From: Mactromeris polynyma
Taxonomy: Eukaryota > Mollusca > Bivalvia > Venerida > Mactridae
Direction of reading: 5' to 3'
NCBI GenBank assembly: GCA_032209605.1
Contig: JASFXZ010000010.1
Location: forward strand, 9,321,385-9,385,384
DNA length: 64,000 nucleotides
Positions 50,200 through 61,590 of this stretch are shown piece after piece. Within the stretch, counting starts at the first letter, position 1. Every line of letters begins with the position of its first letter. The translations under genes were made by a program, and so were the position numbers. The notes under the pieces were generated by a model. It searched no databases. It was not told the DNA's origin and worked only from the letters and a program-made list of their open reading frames with translations.

Positions 50200-50641
50200 G
50201 CGTAAATAAGTGACGGAGGTTTAACATGGCCCTCTTGTTAACATTGTTTACATCTTCAAATAATTTTCTTTATTTTCAATAAAACTGCGTACATATTGTT
50301 ATATCACAAACATTAATCATTTGTACATTTTGTGATAATATGGTAGTATAAATTATAACTAGGCGTATTGTAAGAAGTCATGTGATCAGAGTTAATTGCA
50401 ATGCACCGCGAATACATCTGAACTATAACAACCATTGCCTTACGTCGGTATACGCAAATGTGATTATTCGTTTATATACACTACAGTATAGATACGTGTA
50501 TGAATTAAATTATAAAAACATGTTTAAACTTTTTGTATTGGCGTTTTTATCAATAAATGCTATTATTCAGCTCCCAAAATGTCAATTTTTGTGTAAATTT
50601 ATAATATCATGAAGTATTTCAAATTTTCGCCATTTAAGCAG
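50200..50641. other. Upstream region of the GST gene
   Basis: No clear TATA box. The sequence just before the start codon ends in tttaagcag (to 50641), a possible acceptor, so a non-coding first exon may lie further upstream. Confidence 0.4.
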
Positions 50642-50646
50642 TGAAC

Positions 50647-53600
50647 ATGGTGCAATACAGGCTGATATACTTTAACGCTAGAGGGGCAGCTGAAGCAATA
50701 AGACTCGTGTTTAAAGTTGCTGGAGTAAATTTTATCGATGAAAGGATTGAAATGGAAGACTGGCCAAACAGAAAACATGGTATGTAATAGGTACAGCTTT
50801 CTTGAGATAACATACTTGTGGGTTTTGTTGCCTTTTTAAAACTTTTTTTCAGTTATAAATAGCGGTCAATTTACTGAATTAGTTTCCATAGAATTTATTA
50901 TCAACCAGTACTAATTTACCCTTTCGCAAGTAGCTGACTAATAGCCCACGTGAATCTGAAGTGCAGGACAATTTTCCGCAGTCGAATGTCACGGAAGCAC
51001 ATGTTCAGCCTTGGTGGATATGTATACATGTATATAAATGGTTCAAAAACGTGCGTCAAATACAGACAATGGTATTTATTTGTTTACCTCTAAGGAATTT
51101 TAATGCGTAATTGGAAAGAATCGTGTCGAGATATATTTTTGACAATTTAAAACACGATGATTTCATTGTATAGTTTCTTTTGTTGGCACTTAAATACCAA
51201 GGCGGCAAGATCGGAGGGAATAAGCAGGAGTTTGATATGCAAAATCTTAATGCATATGATGTTGCCTTCCTATACCATAGCATCGTGAAATAAATATTGA
51301 CCATATTGACAATTAACTACAAGCGTGAAGATGATCACTCGTAGGCGAAATGAGATACCATATACTACATTATGCCTTTACTTAACATGTATTCAGTCGC
51401 ACAATCTGGTAGAAATTATTCATGGTATTTCAAATGTTCAACTGCTGTCAATGACAACACTGAGGTCAACAACGCTACGTGAAACACGTGGACAGTCAGT
51501 TATAAACCTGGGAATGATAAAATCAAAAGGCTATACTGCTTATTATACCAGCTACCGGTATTTATATTCCAGAAATGCTTCAGGGAAAATTGCCTGTTCT
51601 AGACATTGATGGCAAACAGTACACACAGTGTAAAGCAATCACTCTCTATCTGGCCAGGGAATTCGGTAAGTACACATGCTATATAGAAATCACTCTCTAG
51701 TTGGTAAAGAAGTCCATGAAGTACACACAGTGCAAATTATTCGTTTTCCAATTGGCAAACAGTACATACAGTTTAAAGCAATCACTCTCTATCTGGCCAA
51801 GGAATTCGGTAAGTACACATGATATATAGAAATCACACTCTAGTTGGTAAAGACGTCATAGGAGGACACACAGTGCTGATTATTCGCTTGCTAATTGGCA
51901 AACAGTACAGTGTAAAGCAATCACTCTCCTTTTTACTAGGGAGTTCTATAAGTACAACATTTGCATGATATGCACAGCCAAATGTCAAAGCGCCAATCAG
52001 TTCGTTAAATATCAGAGATACGGTGTTAACAAGTGACTTTGGTCCCCTTCTCACTAGATATTCATAAACTGTTTTGAACCATATGAAACGAGTTCGGTCG
52101 AAGCATTGACACAAAGGGTGATATATAAGCATGTAAGAAGAAATAACCAAGCGGTGATTGAAGGGGAGTAACCATTCGTAATAACGTGGTAAGCATTGGG
52201 TTCAGTGAAATCTAAATAAAATATCTCAAATTAAAAATCCCTATGTACACAAAAGGTACTGTTGAATACATATATAGAATTGATTAAATACAATTATGAA
52301 CTTTATTATCATCTGCTATGTCAGGATTGATGGGTTGTTGCAACATGGACGAATTTCGTGCTCACGAGATACAAGAACTACTTGCTGACATGGTTCAAAA
52401 AGAAATGGTAAAAATCCACTTAGAACAAGACGAGCAAAGAAAGGTATTAATTCATTGTCATTTTTGGTTATAAGGTAAATGTCAATGCCTATAAATTTTG
52501 TGTTACACCATCAATGTCAGTACGTAACTTCGTATTAGAACAATATGTTACTATTATCTGATATTTAACGTTTCTTGCTGTAAGATAGACCTAAAGTGAA
52601 CGGTAACTGTTCCGTTCTGCAATACTTGGCGAGCTGTCATTGTGTATGAACAAAGTCGTCAGTATTTATCATAAATCATTTTGTACGTTAAGTAAAAGAG
52701 AGAGAGAGTAAGTTGCTACAGGGACCGCCACATACATAAGACAATGCCTCTCCACACAGACCTCCGGGAAACAACAGTCCATAAAACATAGAAGCCATTT
52801 GATGAGGCGCAAGGGTAAATACATAAGGGAACAGGGGCGCAAGGACTGACCAGGCCGACCATAAGGGATAACTAAGGGGAATCAAAGAGCACAAACAGAG
52901 GGACTTATGGATGGAATACATCACAGGACAAGTCAATACAGCTGGCAACAATTAGCCGAAAGTGGGGGAGAAAATAACATGAACACTATATAAAGTGAAA
53001 GAATTGCGCAGGGAAAAGGGAAATTTAACATACATAAATAGACCAATCAAATTCATGAATACACAGTTACAATGATACATCTACAGAGCAGCACTCACAT
53101 AAACAACAACTCCTCTTCAATTGCATTTTCAGTATTCCTTTCGTTAAACAATACAACCAATAAATCTTCACTAGAGCAACAACCTCTCAGCTGCAGCTGA
53201 GATTATTGGCTCCAAGTGGTTATTATAGAGAAATTGCACTATGAGAGATGGAAATGTTACGACTAGTTAATGTTTTATAATTTGAGGTATTCAAATTTAA
53301 GCAATGTTTGTGGAAATTATGTAGTGTGAAATGTTATGATGAATATTCCGAGAAAGATTATACGTTAATCTAGTGGACAACTATATACATGTATATATAT
53401 GGTCACTATGTATGAGTAAAAAGTAAGCGACAAATGTCATGTGTGTTTTACAGAAAGATTTGGCGATTGTTTTTAGTAATGAAAGTCTGCAAAAGTACAT
53501 GGATTTTCTTGAGATACGCCTGAAAGAAAATAATGAAGGAACGGGTTTTTATATAGGAAACAAGGTACGTTAAATAATTCAAAGGTTATTACATATACGG

Positions 53601-56046
53601 AGTCATTGACAGTTTGTACGTAGTGAACAAGATATATTAAAGCATTGGCAGTTTCTAAATGGGGAACGCGTAGTCGTTTCTGCATAGGGAACGTGAAATG
53701 TTAAATCGTTAACAGTTTCTATATGGAGAACATGGCTAAATTCTTAACAGTTCTATAACAGGGAAAAGCTATGTTATATCGTTGACAGTTTCTCTGTAGG
53801 GGACAAGATAGGTTAAATCGATGCAGTTTCTATATGGGGAACAAAGTAGGTTAAATCGCTGACAGTTTGTATAATGGAGACAAAAAGTTTAAACCGTTGA
53901 GTGTTTCTATACAGATAACTAGGTAGGTTAAATAGTTGACAGTTTCTGTCTATGGGACTAGGTATGTTAACCCGTTGACGCTTCTATGTAGTAAACAAGA
54001 TAAGTTTAATCTGAAACGGTTTCAAGTGAACAATGTACAGTAAAACCTCAATAATGCGACCACCCTTGGGACCATTGAAAACTGATCTTAATATTGAGGT
54101 TGAATAAAGAGTAAAAAAGGATAAATGGACTTGAAAATTGTGTTCTTAATTTTGAGGTGGTATTTAATTGAGGTTTTACTGTAGTTTAAATCTTCGACAG
54201 TTCAAATATGGAGAGAAGGTAGACTAAACAGCTTCTAAATAGATAAAAGGGTAGATGCAACTAGAAACGGTCCTCTACAAAGGTTCACTCACCGGGTATC
54301 TTGTAAAGACGTCTTCAGTATGCCCGGATTGTTCATAATATATTTTCTACATTTATGTTGAAACGTTCTCTTTTTTTCATGTCAAATCTAAAAAACGCCA
54401 AGTATTATAAGATTCAAATTCTTATAGTAGAAATTGAAAATGTCAAATAATGCGTATTATTGTGCAGGATATAAAAACAAGTAATGAATATTTATATATA
54501 TTGTAGTGTAATTACATGTGGATGGCATCTATTGTGACAAAGAATCTATCTATGACATATACTGTCATCGTCCGAGATTCAGCAGATAAACGCCAGTGCA
54601 CCACATTCAATTTTGTAGATGTATTTACCCTTACAATTAAGTATGTGAATGTGTATAACGTGAACTCCCTTTATTTATTATTATGACCTTGCATTTTATC
54701 TTTCAAATGAAAAGATAAGATATGTTTATTTCTCTTATTCGTGAAATTGCGCGAATTTTCCGTATTATTATTTTAAGTAAAAACAAAACGAAAGAATGTC
54801 TGGCCACATGTTAGTTTCATAGTAGCCTACACTCTATTCATTTGACGTCCGTATAAATGTGTAATATTATTTTAAGTTAAAACAAATCAAAGAATATCTT
54901 ACCACAAGTAAGTTTCATAGTACACTCCAACAAATATTTATGTATCTATTTGACGTCCGTATAAATGTGTACAATAAATGCCGAGCATGTATACCCGAAG
55001 ATCACACAATGCACGAGGTAACTACGGTCGACTGAGTAACGCACCTATCAATGTTTTGACCCACTTTGGGTACACTTGTGTATTAAAGCGTACTGAAGAA
55101 TGTGTTTATAAATCACACACTAGGCAGGGAGTTTTATCAAATCCTTAGTGTTGGAGACTGTCAAGTTGCATGTAGGATGGGAATCATCTAATGTCTGAAG
55201 TCAACCGCATTTATTACCTGTTAAATTGGTCGGTGTCTAGAAATCGAACTACATATGTCGTCTAACACGTTGTTTAACTTATCATTGTAATATTGCATAT
55301 TAACTTTAGGATATGTTTGTTTATAACATCAAGCGCTTTATTAATTATTGGAAAACAAACTAACAAACGTTTTACGATGGATTAAAATACAGACAGTACT
55401 CGCTCTTATGGCATAAAATGGAAAAATATTACGCAAACAAAACATATAATTATATCCTTTATCATATATGAATACAAAAGTTTACATTTATAAAGTTTGT
55501 TGTGTTGCTGATAAGTCAAGCAAAAACAGTGGAAAAATATGCATTTGCAACCATCTGGAGTCGAATTTCAAATTAATTAATCTAATAGTATGTTGAACAT
55601 ATCATTGCTGCCTAAAATCTCACTATACGACATTGTTTCAATTTTTTAAAAATATGCAGAGTTGTTTTCATTTATAGATTGCATTAGCAGTGGTGTTTAC
55701 TGTGGCAGAGCTGTTTCTATTTTTAGATTTAAGTGGAAATGTGTTACTATTTTTAGACTGCAGCGACAGTGATGTTTACTGTGGCAGAGCTGTTTCTATT
55801 TTTATATTTAAGTGGCATTGTTGTTACTATTTTTAGACTAAACGGCAGTGTTGTTCCTATTTTTAGATAACAGCGGCAGACCTTATCGTCTATTGCGCGA
55901 TGCACACGGTTGATAGTTTCCTCAACAAATTAGATGTTGAATCTAAATTATCCACTCGAACGTTGCTTAAGGACCATTATGACCGGGTGGCAGCAGAACC
56001 AGCCATTGCATCATGGATAGCCGAGCGCCCTATCACAGATATGTAG
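50647..56046 (+). CDS. Sigma-class glutathione S-transferase / HPGDS-like, 5 exons
   Basis: Exons with matching phases: 50647-50779, 51573-51665, 52325-52443, 53454-53564, 55867-56046; 211 residues, close to the usual 200-210. Sigma-class cytosolic GSTs join glutathione to electrophiles or isomerise prostaglandin H2. The N-terminal thioredoxin-like domain shows catalytic Y8 in LIYFNARG, W39 in EDWPN, LPVLDIDG with its cis-proline (P52), and YLAREFG. The helical domain ends in ITAADLIVY and PAIASWIAERP, both typical of the class. Two glutathione-site positions are unusual: residue 14, an arginine in vertebrate HPGDS and squid GST, is alanine (ARGAAEAIR), and the serine of the QS motif is C64 (TQCKAI). 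Activity may be altered. Three of the introns carry tandem copies of the adjoining exon edges. The family call is firm; the substrate is unknown. Confidence 0.9.
51666..51955 (+). repeat. Tandem copies of GST exon 2 end and its donor
   Basis: The exon 2 end from ggcaaacagtac (51611) recurs at 51758 and 51898. The first copy keeps ctatctggccaaggaattcg followed by gtaagtacac, with an intact-looking donor at 51809. The second is decayed. Shorter exon-like pieces (acacacagtgc) lie between them at about 51725 and 51869. Unit spacing is about 140-147 bases. Confidence 0.9.
52444..53453. other. Intron 3 of the GST gene
   Basis: A short (ag)n tract at 52698 is followed by a G+C-richer segment to about 52975 that differs in composition from its surroundings and may be a mobile element fragment. 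I cannot place it in a class. Confidence 0.35.
53565..54260 (+). repeat. Minisatellite of repeated 5' splice sites after GST exon 4
   Basis: About a dozen degenerate units of roughly 38-56 bases repeat the junction of exon 4 with its intron. The exon end reads gtttttatataggaaacaag before gtacgttaaat. Typical units read gtttctatatggggaacaa then agtaggttaaatcg and a ttgaca spacer. A mariner-type MITE (54038-54181) interrupts the array, with decayed units beyond it. Confidence 0.85.
54038..54181. mobile_element. Mariner-type MITE, copy 2 of 3
   Basis: A 144-base element with cagtaaaacctcaataat at the left and its inverse (attgaggttttactg) at the right, flanked by TA on both sides. It inserted into the exon-4-derived minisatellite and so is younger than that array. 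Confidence 0.85.
54261..55664. other. Intron 4 of the GST gene, middle part
   Basis: Apart from the tandem duplication at 54766-54975, I see no repeats or genes. Confidence 0.4.
54766..54975 (+). repeat. Tandem duplication of about 105 bp
   Basis: Two units share attattattttaagt.aaaaca, gaat.tct..ccaca..ttagtttcatagta and atttgacgtccgtataaatg. Confidence 0.8.
55665..55866 (+). repeat. Tandem copies of the GST exon 5 acceptor
   Basis: Five or six units end in ctatttttag or a near variant and continue with bases like the exon start (real exon: ataacagcggcagacc; copies: actgcagcgacagtg, actaaacggcagtg). Units are 30-60 bases long and some form a larger duplicate (gtggcagagctgtttctatt occurs twice). 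The last AG opens the true exon at 55867. Confidence 0.85.
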
Positions 56047-56240
56047 ATCACGAATCCATATTGATTAGTTTGCTTAATTGTACTAATTAAGAAGTGCTGA
56101 AATGTTTTTGCGTGTACCCTAACGAGTGAAAAAACTGACTGACAAATTATTTGGAGTTTTTAGGACTATGTGTTTAACTTTCTACATACGACATACTAAC
56201 AAGTTTACATAGTTAAACGATGTTTATGTACAAACAATTG

Positions 56241-56246
56241 ATTAAA
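56241..56246 (+). terminator. Possible poly(A) signal of the GST gene
   Basis: ATTAAA, 195 bases after the stop codon; no AATAAA is closer. Confidence 0.3.
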
Positions 56247-56249
56247 ATA

Positions 56250-57873
56250 TTGGTATAACTATCATTCATGGTACATGTTTTCTCATAATAAGTTTACTGA
56301 GATTACAGAATATTTAAAATATACAACCTAGTGCTGTGCAAAACACGTTGCTATTAGGACAAACAAGATGTCCATGATAAACATGAATCGCTCAGTTGAG
56401 TATTACTGATATGATGTTTTGATAGCACTAAGGAAACCTAACGTAGTCAGCACGCTGACATCACACAACAGTGCTTGGAGCCTTAATCTGCATCTCATAC
56501 AACACTATTGACAGGATGTTAGCTGTAGACTAGTAACAGTCGTATTACTGCCAGCTCTGTTAGGTCAGAAACAAAAGCAATAATACTGTCACAGTAATAT
56601 GCTACTGCCAACTTCACTCCCATTATGTATGTATGTAATTACATGTAATTTCCAAATGACTTTAATTATGCAAAATATTCAATGTATATAATCATTACAT
56701 TATATTAATTCTTAGATACTGTTTTGTCCAAACACATAATACATTTGACTCTACTTTATCATATCATAAAGTTTTTTTTAAATACTCCTCTGTTTATGTA
56801 TCTCCTGCTTGTTTTGTTGAGAAAATTACAACGGTTTCTTGTGAAGAGAGGTTGTGTTCACTATACGTTTAGTCATTATTTTTTTATCTTAAGGGTTACT
56901 CTGTTCACCAATAATTATTCTTTATTACACTATTCTGTTTTTGGGAAAATGATCAAGCAACTCAAAACGTACGGTATAGTCAAAACTTTGACAAATATTT
57001 CCGAATATTGTTTAACAAATATCCTAATTGTTGTTTACATATCTTCATTTTTGTGTGAAGAAAACGTCAACTGACAGATATAACAATGAAGTTTCTGTGT
57101 ACAGTTAAACGATTTTGATCGCCCCTATTGTTGGAAGACATTTGTACTGATAATGGTTTACCAAAAAAAATGAATTAAAACAAACTCATTATGGTATATC
57201 TTTATTCAATTTTTATCATTATTATAATGTTGCATGCTAGAAAATACAAAGTGAACAAGGGGAATAGTGTTTTATATGATGATTTTACATACATGCATGA
57301 CAGTTGAGCAATGAATAGAGGGTGGGGTATGACGTCTGTCGATAGACAATACTTTGTTGAGATAAGTTCGACTACATAAAACGAAACTTTCGTTTTTCAT
57401 ATCTCAAATTATATACATTCAAAACAGAAAAATACTGAATAAAACTACAGGCAATAATGTATTCACAATTTAAAAAATTTAAACATTGTGTAACGCGTCT
57501 TTGTGTAAAGTGTAAACAATACATATAGTGCAACCTCCAACAATAACACCATTCAGACGATGAAATTTTTGTCGGCTGTTTTTGATCAGGTTTTGCTCTA
57601 GAGGTTAAATGAAATACTAGAAAGGAAATTATAGGAAAACTTTCACGCTCATCGTTTTCACAGTATTCATCGGCTTGGTTCAACTGATATTATTACAGTA
57701 ATACAAAAGAAAAAAAATACAACCTTAAATAACGATGCATTATCATTCTTTAGAATTATCTTAGATTTTGACAACTTGTCAACTTAGAGCATATGTTGAC
57801 GGAATAGTCTAGGATATTGTGTGTCCACTTATGGCGTCTATACTGCGGGACGGAGCATACATCTCAGATTGAG
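56250..57873. other. Gene-free stretch
   Basis: A+T-rich DNA without a recognised gene. On the minus strand AATAAA at 57201-57206 could serve the possible terminal exon at 57874. Confidence 0.4.
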
Positions 57874-58079
57874 TCAGAAGCCAGTCTGGTATCTGTCTAC
57901 ATACATATTCTCCAAACAATGCCTTATACCATCATCAGCATGGTTATCAACCCCGATATAGTTTAGTCTAAATTTACCTAAAAGGTTTATATTTTTCGGC
58001 AGAGGATGCCTTGTAACACTTATAATGTAATCTACATGCTCTTGTTCTAAATTGCGGTAATAAATCATTGTCATGCGAT
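57874..58079 (-). CDS. Possible terminal exon of an unknown minus-strand gene
   Basis: A 68-codon open stretch has a protein-like composition (RMTMIYYRNLEQEHVDY, then GKFRLNYIGVDNHADDGIRH and a TGA stop). Just upstream on the minus strand is gattggcctcag, a plausible acceptor ending at 58080. A poly(A) signal lies about 670 bases downstream. No family is recognised and no upstream exon was found in the window. It may also be a chance frame or a decayed element. Confidence 0.25.
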
Positions 58080-58089
58080 CTGAGGCCAA

Positions 58090-59310
58090 TCATAGACAAT
58101 GCAAGAGGTCACAGTGACCGAGTCAGAAGTTGAAAACAGGAACAGTGGAACAATACTGCACATTGGTACTTGAGTCAATACAAACACATTCGGACCTTGA
58201 ACTCACCTGAATATAATAACATTTGCAGTCCTCATTCGCGAGAGACTTCAAAGCATTGAATTGCAAGACAGTGTACTGACAGGTCATATTGCCTTAAAAA
58301 GCCATTGTCGACTTAGAAATATTTTAATTGTTGGTAGGATATGAACCGAGACTGCTGGATATTCGTAATGAACTCAAGAGCGATAGTCGATCGTTTTAGA
58401 CTGATGAATCTCTGTTCACTATGTTTGAGATTGAAATGACATTGGTGAAGACAGGGGAAGCAATTCAGAAATGCGTGACTGTGTCTTTCTCATTTATATG
58501 TTCAATGCTGATTATATCCTGATTTGGGAGCAATATTGCATTGTAGGAATGTATTTTTTACTGAGATCACATGGAATCTGAATGCAATAGTTACATTGGT
58601 CAACATTGTATGTAGACTATCATACTACCTGTCTATTACCTTAGGTATGGTCTGACTCAAATATGGTGGTGTTTGTGTCACAAGACAAGTATTTTTAGTG
58701 AATGGAACGCTCTCATTAGAAGTCATTTATTGCGCTGTCATTCTCCCGATGTTTATCTTTTAGAAAATCTTCGCTCGGATGTCAATTAAGCTTACATGGG
58801 TGATGGGGCCGCAATCGTCAAGAATAAGCTGTTGGTTCGAGACATTGTTGGAATATTTTTTCTATTGAAAGAAGTCAGTGGCTTAGGAGAAGTATTTCGC
58901 TTAAAGTCCACGCAGTCAAAATGCAATGAAGGCGACATTGTGTTCTTAATATGTCACAAGTTAAAAATATATTTCGTATATAAATAAATAAATAAGATAT
59001 CAAAGTTTTGGTTTTATTCAAATATATTTATACTTTATCATAATAGTTTCTTTTGTTGTATTGAACTGAAACAAATCACAGCCACGTAATTGAGCGTCAT
59101 TATGTTAGATACGTTTATTACCTCCAAGTTGGAGAGTAGATGTAAACTGCAAAAAATAATGTGTGTGAATGAATGTTTGGTGGGCATTGTATCAAAATAA
59201 AAATCTGTCTTTGTAAGCTTTTACGACGAGAAAGTTGATAATGTTGTTGAAGAGATGCTGTTGCCCACAAGAGGAGATGAAACATCCGTCCTTTCCAGGT
59301 ACTACAAAAA
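58090..59310. other. Gene-free stretch
   Basis: No supported gene. A short exon-like frame at about 59220-59297 (YDEKVDNVVEEML) vaguely resembles the linker helix of GSTs but has no usable splice context. Confidence 0.35.
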
Positions 59311-60060
59311 GCAACTTTTGCACAAACATGTTATTGTGATATACATAAAAAGAACTCTACAATAATGAAAATAACTGACGTTTAGTTATTAAATATACAA
59401 TATTACGAAACACACAGACGCTAAGGTACTGTCCGAGATATGTTATGAAATCCTGCATAACAATAAAGAATAGTACATAGCAACTGAGTTACGTTAATAG
59501 TTTTTTTACAGTATAAAACAAAGTGCGGAAATATGTATAACGCTTTCTTTGATTGATACAAAAAAATCTCCTCTTGCACAAACATGTTATTGTGACATTC
59601 CACAAAAATAACTCAAACTGGTTTCCAATAATGACAATCTGACATTTAGGTATTGAATATACACTATTACGAAAAACACAAACGGTAAAGTACTGGTCAG
59701 AGATATTTTTAGAAATTCTAAATAACTAAAAAGAGAATTATACACGTAACAACTTTTGCACAAACATGTTATTGTGATATACACAAAAAGAACTCAACAA
59801 TAATGAAAATAACTGACGTTTAGTTATTGAATATACAATATTACGAAACACACAGACGCTAAGGTACTGTCCGAGATATGTTATGAAATCCAGCATAACT
59901 GTAAAGAGTAATACACTTAACAACCGAGTCCCGTAAATAGATTATTTCAGTATGAAACATAGTGGGGAAAATTGTAGAACGCTTTCATTATTTGATAAAA
60001 AAATACCCTCTTTCACAAACATGCATGTTTTTGTGACATTCCACAAAAAATAACCATTCT
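59311..60060 (+). repeat. Higher-order tandem repeat, about 435-bp dimer
   Basis: The motif gcacaaacatgttattgtga recurs at about 59320, 59577, 59757 and (changed) 60013, giving alternating spacings of about 257 and 180 bases. Monomers 1 and 3 are almost identical, while 2 and 4 form a second type. A two-monomer unit was therefore duplicated as a block. Confidence 0.85.
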
Positions 60061-60293
60061 AACAAAAAAGAATATTACACATAGCAAAAATAATTGTAGA
60101 GTGACTAAAACCGATGTTCGACGGAAATATTCGAAATGTCAGCAAGAGCTTTTCAAACAAAACACTCGCAGAAACAATACATGCACAAGTTGATTGTAAG
60201 AACATTAATTGAGCACCGCTGTACGATTTCCAATCTCTTCTTTAAGTGACGTCATTTCCATACCGAACAAAAGCCCGCAGTGATATTGTTATA

Positions 60294-60470
60294 CAGTAAA
60301 ACCTCACTTCAAGACCACCTCAATAATAAGACCACCTTAAAATTAAGACCACAATTTTCAAGTCCATTTTACTGTTTTGCCCTTTATCCAACCTCAATAT
60401 TAAGACCAACTCAAAAATAAGACCAGTTTCCATGGGTCCCAATGGTGGTCGTATTATTGAGGTTTTACTG
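60294..60470. mobile_element. Mariner-type MITE, copy 3 of 3
   Basis: A 177-base element with cagtaaaacctcacttcaag at the left and attgaggttttactg at the right, flanked by TA. Relative to copies 1 and 2 the interior is in opposite orientation. Confidence 0.85.
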
Positions 60471-60651
60471 TACTAGTATATTATCATATTAAACAAAAAC
60501 AAAAATGTCCAGGCATTCCTGGGAACATTGTTCCTTGTGTTCTGCTTTTACTTGTCCGAAAACAGAGTGTTCGAACGACAAGCGCGATTATTGAGAACAT
60601 TATTCTCGGGGTAATATTTACTAATCAGAAGGACCAGGAACAACATGGATG

Positions 60652-60943
60652 TCGCTGATCCGTAGTCCAGTGGTAACGCGTTCGACTAGTAATACAGGGA
60701 TCGCAGGTTCGATTCCCCGCACCATCACTGACAGTTCTAACAGTCTTTCGGGCGAGACTTTAAAAACCGAGGTTCCGTGTATGATGCTTTACATCGAGCA
60801 CGTAAAAGAACCAGGGGTGGAACTGGGGCATCTCCTGTATCATGCACTGTCCTTCAAAAAATCTAAAATGTCTAAACATTCTTCCGGAGGCGTCGCCCAT
60901 ATTGGAAACCGGTGGCGACTATAATTAAACTCAAATACAAACA
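60652..60943 (+). mobile_element. tRNA-derived SINE with 13-bp target duplication
   Basis: The head has an A-box-like tagtccagtgg and a perfect B box ggttcgattcc. A conserved-looking body follows (gggcgagactttaaaaaccg, gagcacgtaaaagaacc), as in the molluscan MetaSINE type, though the family should be checked. The tail is an A/C-rich aaacaaac. The direct repeat aacaacatggatg flanks it at 60639-60651 and 60944-60956. The reading frame across it is not a gene. Confidence 0.85.
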
Positions 60944-60956
60944 AACAACATGGATG

Positions 60957-61590
60957 ACAATCTAGGTGAGCGAAACACACAAAAATCTGCACGATTTGAA
61001 GAGACACTTTTTTCATTATAAATCAAGAATGTTAAGAGGAATTGATCTTCCCTGTCTAATATTAAAAGTTACTTCCTTGCGCCGCATTGGTCACAGTAAA
61101 GGTGAACAATCCCACTTCCGTTTCCTTGTGTAAGGGTAAATTGGCGCCCCAAAGACGCGCTAAGTGTATTTCAGACGGAAACTCTTTTACACGCGAACTG
61201 TGCATTTTAGACGGAAAATCTGCTACTAAGGAAATTGAGCACAGAACTAAATAAAATTAATATTTAACTTGTAGCCGAGAAACGGACGAATTAGCACACA
61301 CAATTCAAGGAAACGTTCGTGTTTAAACGCCAGCGCCCGGTTCCTATTCGCCGATAATTTGAAACGAGTAGTTTCCCTTTGATTGTTGGTGACAAAGTAA
61401 ATAACGTCACTCCCATTGGAATTTTTTCGTTAGAACCTCGTGTGAGGAATAATTATGTGAAAACTGTAATAGAAAGATAGAACCACCATACAATGTAACA
61501 TAACACTTGGGAAATTATAAATACTATAGAAACATAATAACATACATAATGAAATAAAGCATACCATTCTATATCTACAACATAACAGAA
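60957..61590. other. Gene-free stretch, locally richer in G+C
   Basis: The part at 61060-61400 has a higher G+C content than its surroundings, with a repeated cagacggaaa motif. No gene is supported. Confidence 0.4.

Noticed and set aside
51833..52150. 105-codon minus-strand frame in the GST gene
   Set aside because: It is antisense to the duplicated exon 2 pieces and intron; no coding pattern of its own.
59220..59297. Decayed GST exon suggested by YDEKVDNVVEEML
   Set aside because: Similarity is limited to a short helix-like string, and no acceptor or flanking GST exon is present.
60649..60924. 91-codon frame
   Set aside because: It lies entirely on a tRNA-derived SINE.
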